64,000 nt of DNA from CANJXF01 sp043775015 (GTDB lineage Bacteria > Verrucomicrobiota > Verrucomicrobiia > Limisphaerales > CANJXF01): the NCBI GenBank assembly GCA_043775015.1, contig JAYVSV010000094.1:30596-94595 (forward strand), given 5' to 3'. Shown here one piece after another: positions 35,341 to 42,141 of this stretch. A program made the position numbers and the translations under genes. Numbering within the stretch: position 1 is the first letter of the stretch; each line of letters starts with the position of its first letter. A model generated the notes under the pieces. The model was not told where the DNA came from, did no database searches, and saw only the letters and a list, made by a program, of their open reading frames with translations.

Positions 35341-36645
35341 TCAGTGCTTGTTTCCCCCTCTTGGACTTGCGGAAGTCTCCGCCAGCGAATAGCAACGGAG
35401 TTCACGATCATTTCTCACGAAGATGTTCCGGTTGGCAAAGGCGGGTGCGGACCAGGCAAATTTATTTTCAAATAAGGGTGACGTCGGCTCGATCAAATGA
35501 ACGCGGCCAAGCTCTCGATATCCAGCAGGAGTCAATTGCGCCCGAATCAGGTCGCCTTGATCGGTAAAAAGAAACAGCGACGATCCATTGAGTGTCATGT
35601 GAACACAGGCCCCTCGTCGCAGATTGGTGACGGCGTTGGTTTGCCACACTTCGCGTCCCGTCGCGGCCTCAAGGCAGACGAACATCCCCCCGGAACGCGG
35701 GCTGTAAATGAAATCGCCCTGGAAAAGCGGCGTGGAGGTGTCGCTCAGAATGCGGCGGGTTCCCGATGGAGTGTCGGGCCAGAGAACCTTTGCCACCGGC
35801 TGATTCCTGTCGAGTTGAAACATCAGGCCGCTGACGAGCAGTCGGTCTCCCTGAATGACCGGAGTGGAGACGGCTGAGAAACCGGGGCTGCCGCCGGACA
35901 CGGTCGGCTCGCTCCAGAAGACCGCGCCATTGGTGGGATTCAACGAAGTGACCGATTGCCGCATCCAGACGATGAGTTGACGGGTTCCACCGGCGGAAAC
36001 GATCACAGGTGAACTCCATGTGGCTCCTTCGGCGAGGGCTTTCCAGACTTCACGACCGGTCAGGAGATCGAAGACGATAACACCCGCTGCCGACTTTCCT
36101 CCTATCGAGACGATCAGCAGGTTGCCATCGACCAGGGGCGACGCGTCGAGGGAGCTGGGAGGGAGTTGATATTCGGCGGTGAGTTCGTGCTTCCAGACAA
36201 CTTTTCCTGTGCGGGCATCGAGGCATTCGAGCGTCGTGAACATGCTGATGGCGTAAACGCGACCGTTGTGAATGATCGGCGTTGGCCCGGGACCGCGCAT
36301 CTGTTCCGGAGTGAAGAACCAGTCCGGTGGGGTGGCGTCGTGTTGCGTCATCCAGACCCGTTTGCCGGAACGGGCATTGAAACAGAGAACGCGTTCGTGA
36401 ACATTTGTTTTTTCGACGACGAGATCGGACAGGTAGAGCATCCCGTTGGCGATGATCGGGCTGGAATAGCCGAAGCCGACCGGCACCTTCCATTTTGGAA
36501 CCAGACCCTTGGAAGGAAAGGTCGTAAGGATGCCGAATTCGGTCCAAGTGCCGTCGCGGTTCGGTCCGCGCCACTGCGGCCAGTCAGCCGCAATGATCGT
36601 TCCGTGAATCAGGAGGAGCAAGATGAACAAGGAGCAATTTTTCAT
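35341..36645 (-). CDS. Exported PQQ-type beta-propeller protein (copy 1)
   Basis: 434 residues with a signal peptide (NCSLFILLLLIHGTIIAA). Repeated tryptophan-docking-type blades are seen as WPQWRGPNRDG, CFNARSGKRVWM, CLDARTGKVVWKHEL, VFDLLTGREVWKAL, LNPTNGAVFWSE and CLEAATGREVWQT. No quinoprotein active-site pair or heme motif is visible, so it is BamB-like and may be a binding or scaffold protein rather than a dehydrogenase. It follows a close paralogue (36694-38004) by 48 bases in the same direction. The extreme C-terminus (ETSASPRGGNKH) diverges from the paralogue and runs into rearranged DNA. Confidence 0.83.
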   Translation of the reverse strand: MKNCSLFILLLLIHGTIIAADWPQWRGPNRDGTWTEFGILTTFPSKGLVPKWKVPVGFGYSSPIIANGMLYLSDLVVEKTNVHERVLCFNARSGKRVWMTQHDATPPDWFFTPEQMRGPGPTPIIHNGRVYAISMFTTLECLDARTGKVVWKHELTAEYQLPPSSLDASPLVDGNLLIVSIGGKSAAGVIVFDLLTGREVWKALAEGATWSSPVIVSAGGTRQLIVWMRQSVTSLNPTNGAVFWSEPTVSGGSPGFSAVSTPVIQGDRLLVSGLMFQLDRNQPVAKVLWPDTPSGTRRILSDTSTPLFQGDFIYSPRSGGMFVCLEAATGREVWQTNAVTNLRRGACVHMTLNGSSLFLFTDQGDLIRAQLTPAGYRELGRVHLIEPTSPLFENKFAWSAPAFANRNIFVRNDRELRCYSLAETSASPRGGNKH

Positions 36646-36693
36646 AGGGTGGCGATTTGTGATGGATGGATTCTTCGAGGGATTATTTATTCA

Positions 36694-38004
36694 TCACCGT
36701 TTCTCCAGCGAGGCACAAACGACTTCCGCCTCGCTCCGGGCGAACACATGCCGGTTGGCAAATGCCGGTGGTGCGTAAACAAATTTTCTCCCGTCAAACG
36801 GCCAGGTCGGATCGATCAAATGACTTCGGCTTATTTCCTTATACCCCGACGGAGTCAACTCAGCGCGGATCAGGTTCCCTTCATCGGTGAATAGGAAAAC
36901 CCCACCGCCTTGAGGCGTGATGTTAATGGCCGCTCCATTTTTCGGCGTGGTCACAACGTTCGTGCTCCAAACCTGCTTGCCGGTGGCGGCTTCCAAGCAG
37001 ACCAGCTCGCCGGGCTTCTTGCAGCTATAAACGAACTCCCCTTGCAGCAGCGGGGTGGATGTGTTGCACAAGATCCGTCTCGATGGCACCCGATTTTCCG
37101 GCCAGCGAAAACTCACGGCGGGAGGTGGCCCGCTCAACTCCATCATCAACCCGCTCACCAATAACCGGTTTCCCGAGAAAACAGGACAAGCGACGTCGTC
37201 GTTATTGCTCGTGTACATAAGTTCCCGCCAAAAAATGTGACCGTTGACCGGATCCATGGAAACGAGAGCACTGTCAGTCCAAACAATCAACTGCCGTTGG
37301 CCACCGGAGGTGATCACGATGGGTGAACTGTTGGACGCATGGTCATCAAGCGCTTTCCAAACTTCCTTCCCAGTCAGTTTATCCAGAGCGATGACCGTGG
37401 CACCAGGCTTCGCGCCTGTGAACACGATCAGCAGCGACCCTTCGATCAAGGGCGAAGGTCGGCAACCCATTTCTTCCACCGTGTATTCCTGCCAAAGATT
37501 TTTCTCCCAGATTACTTTCCCGGTTTTCACATCCAGGCAGTGCACAAAACCATTCGCGCCGACGGTGTAAATCCTTCCCTGCTCCACGATCGGAGTCGCC
37601 GTCGGGCCGGCTCCGCGCTCGGGCACAAAAGTCCATTCCCCGTAATGCTCTTCGTAACTAAAAACCCAAAGCACCTTGCCGGTCTTTTCGTCGAAGCAAT
37701 GCACCCGCTCCCGGGATGTGGGTTGGGTCAATTCTACATCGAATATAAACGCCCTGCCCAGAGCCACCACCGGACTCGAGAAGCCGCCACCGACCGGGTG
37801 CCGCCAGCGGATTTTCAGACCTGTCTTGGGAAATGATTCAAGGATTCCCGTCTCATCCCAAAGGCCATCGCGATTGGATCCGCGAAACTGGGGCCAGTCC
37901 TTGGCCATGGCCGCAGGCGTCACCAAGAGAAGACCCAAAAACGCCGCCATGATCGATTTGAAAAATATCATTACGGAACGCATGGAGGGCATGGCGTCAT
38001 GCAT
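36694..38004 (-). CDS. Exported PQQ-type beta-propeller protein (copy 2)
   Basis: Up to 436 residues; the likelier start is the ATG at 37971 (MIFFKSIMAAFLGLLLVTPAA), which opens a signal peptide. Blades match copy 1 one for one: WPQFRGSNRDGLW, CFDEKTGKVLWVF, CLDVKTGKVIWEKNL, ALDKLTGKEVWKAL, MDPVNGHIFWRE and CLEAATGKQVWSTN. The two genes are clearly a tandem duplication that has diverged. They sit downstream of an SDR and an MFS transporter in the same direction, suggesting a small catabolic or sensing operon for an unidentified compound. No metal, heme or PQQ-catalytic residues are recognisable. Confidence 0.83.
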   Translation of the reverse strand: MHDAMPSMRSVMIFFKSIMAAFLGLLLVTPAAMAKDWPQFRGSNRDGLWDETGILESFPKTGLKIRWRHPVGGGFSSPVVALGRAFIFDVELTQPTSRERVHCFDEKTGKVLWVFSYEEHYGEWTFVPERGAGPTATPIVEQGRIYTVGANGFVHCLDVKTGKVIWEKNLWQEYTVEEMGCRPSPLIEGSLLIVFTGAKPGATVIALDKLTGKEVWKALDDHASNSSPIVITSGGQRQLIVWTDSALVSMDPVNGHIFWRELMYTSNNDDVACPVFSGNRLLVSGLMMELSGPPPAVSFRWPENRVPSRRILCNTSTPLLQGEFVYSCKKPGELVCLEAATGKQVWSTNVVTTPKNGAAINITPQGGGVFLFTDEGNLIRAELTPSGYKEISRSHLIDPTWPFDGRKFVYAPPAFANRHVFARSEAEVVCASLEKR

Positions 38005-38141
38005 ACCATACCCGGTCTCCCATGCAAGCTAACGCGTTTGTGCAAATTTTCCTGGTTCTTGCATTCCTCCAGGCCACCTAATCGAGCCGCGCAATTCAGG
38101 GTCGCAGAATGCTCGTGTAGTGGGAGAGGTTGAAATCAGAT

Positions 38142-38900
38142 TTAAATCGTTACTCCACCATCGACAAGCAATGCCTGCCCAGTCACGAGACGCGATTCAT
38201 CACTCGCCAGATAAACGACCATCGGCGCAATCTCTTCCGCAGTGGCGAAGCAACCCATCGGTTGTCGCGCGAGGAAATTTTTTTCAGCCACCACCGGGTC
38301 GGGGGCCGAGGCAATGCGCTGACGCAGCGACGGAGTATCCACAGTTCCAGGGCAAAGTGCGTTGCAACGCAGCCCCGACCTGACAAAATCGGCGGCAATG
38401 GCCTTGGTCAAACCAATCACTGCGGCCTTGCTCGCTCCGTAGGCGAAACGGTTGGGAAAACCCTTAATCGAAGAAGCCATCGAAGCCATGTTGATGATGG
38501 AAGCCGAGTTCGTGGTTTTCGCTCGTTCGAGCATGGCGGGCAAAAAGGCTTGCACCATGCGATACATGCTTTTGACATTCAGATCGAAGGACATATCCCA
38601 ATCCGACTCACTGCATTCCAGCGCCGAACCGTTGTGGACGATCCCGGCGCAATTAAAGAGCACGTCCAAAGCGGGCCAGCGCCGGGCAAGCTCGGCAATG
38701 GCTGACGCATCGCAGACATCCAACACCTCGGTTTGGATTCTCTGATTCTCCTCGGCGAGCCGGACGAGGAGCGGCGCGTTTATGTCCGTGGCAATCACCT
38801 CCGCACCTTCTCTGGCACAGGCGATGGCACTGGCACGACCGATACCTTGTCCGGCAGCGGTGATGAGGATGCGTTTACCCTGGAGGCGACCTGAATTCAT
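38142..38900 (-). CDS. Short-chain dehydrogenase/reductase, BDH2/DHRS6-like
   Basis: 252 residues. The NAD-binding motif TAAGQGIGRA, the NCAG motif in LFNCAGIVHNGSALEC, catalytic serine in INMASMASS and the YGASKAA tyrosine-lysine pair are all in place. The end LASDESRLVTGQALLVDGG is typical of classical SDRs. Several blocks (TAAGQGIGRA, LFNCAGIVHNG, LNVKSMY, CNALCPGTVDTPSL, FATAEEIA) closely follow the DHRS6/BDH2 subgroup, whose members oxidise hydroxy acids such as 3-hydroxybutyrate or sugars such as fucose. The aspartate in ATDIN after strand 2 predicts NAD rather than NADP. It begins 52 bases after the MFS gene and is probably co-transcribed. Confidence 0.9.
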   Translation of the reverse strand: MNSGRLQGKRILITAAGQGIGRASAIACAREGAEVIATDINAPLLVRLAEENQRIQTEVLDVCDASAIAELARRWPALDVLFNCAGIVHNGSALECSESDWDMSFDLNVKSMYRMVQAFLPAMLERAKTTNSASIINMASMASSIKGFPNRFAYGASKAAVIGLTKAIAADFVRSGLRCNALCPGTVDTPSLRQRIASAPDPVVAEKNFLARQPMGCFATAEEIAPMVVYLASDESRLVTGQALLVDGGVTI

Positions 38901-38952
38901 AACGTGTTAATTTCTGAACAATAAATTTTTCGGCTCAAAGCGGTTGAAAGAA

Positions 38953-40257
38953 TCATCTCCGTCCACCTTCTTCTTTTGATAGCTCTGGTAAAAACAAACA
39001 AACCACGGCCGCCGCTAAAAATAAAAAACCTATTCCCATGAGGGTGGTTTGAAAATCCACTTTGATTTTCAAAAACAAAACCGTGCCGGCCGCAGCGGCA
39101 ATGCGCCCGATGTTGTAACAAAATCCTGCGCCCGTGGTTCGTAACAACGTCGGAAACAGCGGCGGCATATACATCGTGAACAATCCGAACATGCCGGAAC
39201 AAAATCCGATGATCGGCAGCCAGAGCAGAAGCGATTCGTAATGACGCGGAACAGAATACGTTCCGTAAAACGCCAGAAAGAATCCGATGCACATCCAGAG
39301 AATAGTCCGGCGATAGCCAAGAAAAATAGCCAGCCATGCCGCGAAAAAATTGCCGACGATGGACACGGCGATTACCGCGAAGAAAGCTTTGGTGATGAGT
39401 TGACGTTTCGCGGTCTCCGTCCAGTCCGCCAGTTCGGGCAGGGTTCGCAAATGTTGCGGATGCCAGAACATGAAAGCCCACCAGCCGCTCAAGGTCAGGG
39501 CGCAAACGGTAATCGTCAGCAAAGTGGTGCGCCTAATTTCTCCGCGAAATAAATCCGCCACGCCCGGTTCTCGTTCCGAGGTGGCTTTGGCCGCGTGCCA
39601 CTCCGCTGTTTCAGGAACATTTTTTCGTATCCATAAAACCATCAGCGCTGGAATCACGCCCACCAAAAAGACATATCGCTCCGGCTGTTTAGCCAGGGCA
39701 TAAGCGGTGACGCACGCCAGCAACACACCGAGATTTACGCCGGTTTGCAAAACGGCCGCGATCCAGGGACGCCATTTCTTTGGCCAGGTTTCGGAAAGTA
39801 AACTCGCTCCGACTGCCCATTCGCCACCGATGCCGAGCGCGGCGAGAAATCGGCAAATCAAAAGCTGCCACCATGAGGTCACGAAGAAAGATAAGCCGGT
39901 GAAAAGAGCGTAAGTCAAAATCGTCAAACTGAGAGCGCGGCTGCGACCGAGCCGATCCCCTATCCTTCCGAAGAAAGCGCCGCCGACCGCCCACCCGACG
40001 AGAAACGACGCTTGAATCCACGAACTTTTCTCGCGCACGAGCGGATCAGCCGGGCTGGAGATGAACATCAAATGCGCGACGAACGGCGCGGCAACGAGCG
40101 TGTAAAGATGCATGTCGAGTCCGTCAAAAAGCCAGCCGAGCCAGGCGGCGATGCCGGATTTCCATTGCTGCGGCGAGAGATCGGCCAGACGCGCCGACGG
40201 CAAAATATTTTTCTCGTCGATCACTTCGGGCGGAAGATTGGGTTTTGGTGCGCTCAA
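38953..40257 (-). CDS. Major facilitator superfamily transporter
   Basis: 434 residues with about 12 membrane spans. The loop 2-3 signature reads GRIGDRLGRSRAL and is preceded by LGWLFDGLDMHLYTLVAAPF in the first span; FLAALGIGGEWAVGASLLSE in the fourth span is typical of the metabolite:H+ symporter group, which carries sugar acids, sialate or aromatic acids. A partial second-half loop motif is IFLGYRRTILW. The tail is short and basic. It heads a same-strand cluster with the SDR and two propellers, which suggests the imported compound is oxidised by the SDR; that link is inference. No regulator is adjacent. Confidence 0.87.
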   Translation of the reverse strand: MSAPKPNLPPEVIDEKNILPSARLADLSPQQWKSGIAAWLGWLFDGLDMHLYTLVAAPFVAHLMFISSPADPLVREKSSWIQASFLVGWAVGGAFFGRIGDRLGRSRALSLTILTYALFTGLSFFVTSWWQLLICRFLAALGIGGEWAVGASLLSETWPKKWRPWIAAVLQTGVNLGVLLACVTAYALAKQPERYVFLVGVIPALMVLWIRKNVPETAEWHAAKATSEREPGVADLFRGEIRRTTLLTITVCALTLSGWWAFMFWHPQHLRTLPELADWTETAKRQLITKAFFAVIAVSIVGNFFAAWLAIFLGYRRTILWMCIGFFLAFYGTYSVPRHYESLLLWLPIIGFCSGMFGLFTMYMPPLFPTLLRTTGAGFCYNIGRIAAAAGTVLFLKIKVDFQTTLMGIGFLFLAAAVVCLFLPELSKEEGGRR

Positions 40258-40360
40258 ATTTTTTGATGATTGTTTGGCGGTGGCGGAGAAGAACGTGGTC
40301 TTTGCCGCCGCCGCCGATTCGTGTCAACCAGTCTTGGTAATTACGTTTTTTAGAATAATT

Positions 40361-40621
40361 TTAGCGACCTTTCAAGATTCGTTCGTACATCGCGTGAGTG
40401 CCAATCCAAAACCAATGATAAATGTCATTTCGCAGCAGGGCGAGCGAGCGGTAATCTTCCGTGATTCTGGCCGACCAAAATGGCCCGACTTTTTTGAATT
40501 GCAGTGAGGGATGGCGCGGATGGTCTTTCCAGAGACGGTATTGCTTGCGCGCGGCCAGTTTAACTTCCGGCGGCAAATCCGCATACGTCTGCCAGAATTT
40601 AGGAGTGGTCAATGATTTCAT
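40361..40621 (-). CDS. RelE/ParE-superfamily toxin (HigB-like)
   Basis: 86 residues. The compact fold signature is visible: TPKFWQTYADLPPEVKLAARKQYRLW, then HPSLQFKKVGPFWSARITEDYRSLALL and a closing YHWFWIGTHAMYERIL. These match RelE/ParE-type toxins, most of which cleave mRNA on the ribosome or poison gyrase. The ATG at 40621 lies inside the end of the antitoxin gene (23-base overlap), the usual arrangement for translational coupling with antitoxin first. Confidence 0.78.
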   Translation of the reverse strand: MKSLTTPKFWQTYADLPPEVKLAARKQYRLWKDHPRHPSLQFKKVGPFWSARITEDYRSLALLRNDIYHWFWIGTHAMYERILKGR

Positions 40622-40820
40622 CCAAAGGCTTGACCCGACCGGCGGCGATGTCCCCTTCGACCTCCTGAATCAGATGATCCAAACGACCGGCGGCGGCGTC
40701 CGCTTCGATCTGCTTGTCCCAATCCTGCCAGAGAGCATCGTGCAGACGATGAATCAAATTCCACTTTTCGTTAGGCGGAAGCTGTTCAATGGCCGACTCG
40801 ATTTCCAACACCGTGCTCAT
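40599..40820 (-). CDS. Antitoxin of a RelB-like addiction module
   Basis: 73 residues from the ATG at 40820. MSTVLEIESAIEQLPPNEKW is a typical opening for small antitoxins paired with RelE/ParE toxins; the rest is acidic and helical (DWDKQIEADAAAGRLDHLIQEVEGDIAAG). It neutralises the overlapping toxin and probably represses the operon. A longer in-frame reading upstream to 41057 would translate the palindromic repeat at 40897-40993, so I reject it as the start. Toxin-antitoxin pairs are common in accessory regions such as this one. Confidence 0.78.
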   Translation of the reverse strand: MSTVLEIESAIEQLPPNEKWNLIHRLHDALWQDWDKQIEADAAAGRLDHLIQEVEGDIAAGRVKPLDEIIDHS

Positions 40821-40896
40821 GTGGAAAAAATTATCTTGTTTTACAACGCGAGGCAAGGCGTGTTCGGGGCGCTGCAATTCCTGCTTTCTATAGCAA

Positions 40897-40993
40897 TTGC
40901 CAAAAGTAATTTCCGAAAAGGTAGGGAATCGCTGCCGCGATTCCAGGCAAACCGGCAGGTTTGCCCTACCTTTTCCGAAATTACTTTTGGCAA
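40897..40993. repeat. GTAG-type twin-hairpin palindrome with long outer arms (family 4)
   Basis: Outer arms 40897-40926 and 40964-40993 are 30-base inverted repeats with one mismatch. The core 40920-40970 reads GGTAGG, hairpin GAATCGC-TGCC-GCGATTC, a CAG spacer, hairpin GCAAACC-GGCA-GGTTTGC, then CCTACC. The two tetraloops are reverse complements. The architecture equals families 1 and 2 although the hairpin sequences differ. It lies 77 bases upstream of the antitoxin start. A partial copy of the outer arm (GAAATTACTTTTGGGCAAT) is at about 45489-45507. Confidence 0.85.
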
Positions 40994-41108
40994 CCGGTAT
41001 ATTGCTGCGGTAAGAGATGAGAGAAGTGTGACGCAGGAAGAATATTTTTCGCATCATTCACTTCGGATGGAAGACTGGTTTTTGGCGCGCTCAAATTTTT
41101 ATGTTTTA

Positions 41109-41717
41109 TCAGTGTTTAGGCAGTGGCGCACCCAGACAGTAACTGCGAGGCAATTGGCGAAATAAACCCAGGTTCGCTTTGTGCAATTTTCCCGTGAGCC
41201 AGTGGCGGAAGAAGGCATACAGATAACCGCGCCCCGCGTTTTCTTTGCGCACGAGATGGCGAAACTGCCGATGTTTGGCGTAGCAATGCTCCGCGCGTTG
41301 GTCGAGCCAATCAGCCCATGCGAGCGGGAGTGGCGCGTCCAGAAAAATACTCGCTTCGTGAAGCACGGATTCAGCAATGACCCACGGCATCAGGAGCGTG
41401 TCGCGTTCGATGCCGGGACGAAGTGAAATGCCCTGTTGCGCCAGTTGTCTGATTTCGCGTTGGGAAATACAGGGCTTGCTCTTCCAAGTGCCAAACGGAT
41501 GCAACGCCGTTCGCTGGTTCTCCGGTGATTCTTTCGGAGGGACGCGCTCCGCAAGTCCCATTTTACTTTTATGATTCGCGCGCCGCGAAGAAGGCAAGGA
41601 CTTGCGGAGCGCGTCCCTCCGAAATTTCGTTGTAGGGCGTTTGTCCTCAAACGCCGGGGCGTGGCGGTTGGGGACAACCGCCCTACAAGTTTTGGATTTG
41701 CCGGTGCGACGTTTCAT
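41109..41717 (-). CDS. Hypothetical protein whose N-terminal third is built of palindromic repeats
   Basis: Up to 202 residues. Residues 10-30 come from a family 2 palindrome and residues 32-63 from a family 3 palindrome, leaving only a nine-residue native-looking start (MKRRTGKSK). The remaining ~140 residues look like a genuine protein, rich in W, H and aromatic residues (PLPLAWADWLDQRAEHCYAKH, YLYAFFRHWLTGKLHKANL), but I do not recognise the family. A Met at residue 53 (MGLAERVPPK, inside the second repeat) is an alternative start. Located between the toxin-antitoxin pair and the type IIG enzyme, same strand. Real coding is probable, not certain. Confidence 0.5.
   Translation of the reverse strand: MKRRTGKSKTCRAVVPNRHAPAFEDKRPTTKFRRDALRKSLPSSRRANHKSKMGLAERVPPKESPENQRTALHPFGTWKSKPCISQREIRQLAQQGISLRPGIERDTLLMPWVIAESVLHEASIFLDAPLPLAWADWLDQRAEHCYAKHRQFRHLVRKENAGRGYLYAFFRHWLTGKLHKANLGLFRQLPRSYCLGAPLPKH
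41532..41624. repeat. GGAG-type palindrome (family 3), in frame in hypothetical gene
   Basis: Perfect 27-base inverted repeat, arms 41532-41558 and 41598-41624, with a 39-base middle. Each arm starts or ends TTCGGAGG/CCTCCGAA and can fold internally as GGAC(TT)GCG-GAG-CGCGTCC with a two-base bulge. The GGAG foot is the second tetranucleotide class known for REP elements. A related half (GTCCCTCCGAA) appears at about 2624-2635. Confidence 0.8.
41630..41688. repeat. GTAG-type twin-hairpin palindrome (family 2, copy b)
   Basis: Structure: TTGTAGG, hairpin GCGTTTG-TCCT-CAAACGC, nine-base spacer, hairpin GCGGTTG-GGGA-CAACCGC, CCTACAA. It matches the copy at 44025-44084 except at the fourth stem position and in the spacer; every stem change is matched by a compensating change in the partner base. 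It begins five bases after the family 3 element and lies in the same reading frame. Confidence 0.88.
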
Positions 41718-41754
41718 TTGTTTACTTCGATCTTTTTATGGCTCAGAGCGAAAA

Positions 41755-41965
41755 AACATCCCGGAGGGATGACGGATATTAGCCGGGGGCAAATGAAATG
41801 CCGCCCCCGGTGTGATGTCGCGAAAGATGGTTCGTCCCGGAGGGACGAGGGTACGGTGGACATTTCCAGCGTCCCTCCGGGACGCATGTTCTTGCGATGC
41901 CAAATCCGGGGGTGGCGCGTGCGCTTACCCCCGGCTAATTTCCGCAAGCCCTCAGGGCTGATGAA
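41755..41965. repeat. Composite nested inverted repeat
   Basis: Several palindromes are layered: CATCCCGGAGGGATG near 41756, ATTAGCCGGGGG (41777) pairing with CCCCCGGCTAAT (about 41929-41940), GTCCCGGAGGGAC near 41841 and GTCCCTCCGGGAC near 41871. An 87-codon open frame crosses the region on the minus strand, but its sequence merely reflects the repeats (for example PGGTLEMSTVPSSLRDEP), so I do not call a gene. It is part of a run of repeat elements from 41532 to 42119. Confidence 0.7.
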
Positions 41966-42028
41966 AGATCGGTTCATGCGTTACGATTTGTTCCCTTCCA
42001 CGAGGTTTTTTTGTTGGGGACAAACGAA

Positions 42029-42119
42029 GGTAGGGCGCGTCACTCCGTGCGCGCCGCGCTGGTTCAACCGCACACGTCTTCCCGCAGAGGACGGCGCGCG
42101 CGGAGCGACGCGCCCTACC
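42029..42119. repeat. GTAG-type twin-hairpin palindrome (family 1, copy B), intergenic
   Basis: Left arm 42029-42056 is identical to copy A. Right arm 42092-42119 differs at 42100 (A to G) and 42106 (T to C); these two bases pair with each other in the second hairpin, so the hairpin is kept while pairing with the left arm is weakened. The stem extends outward by CGAA/TTCG. It ends 23 bases past the stop of the type IIG gene and could also serve as its terminator. Confidence 0.9.
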
Positions 42120-42141
42120 TTCGCTTTCGTTCTTCGTGATT

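Noticed and set aside
40821..41057. N-terminal extension of the antitoxin
   Set aside because: The extension would translate the family 4 palindrome and has no antitoxin similarity; the ATG at 40820 gives a normal length and start.
41714..41977. 87-codon open frame on the minus strand in the repeat cluster
   Set aside because: Its sequence is explained by layered palindromes (CCGGAGGG cores) and it has no protein-like conservation I can see.
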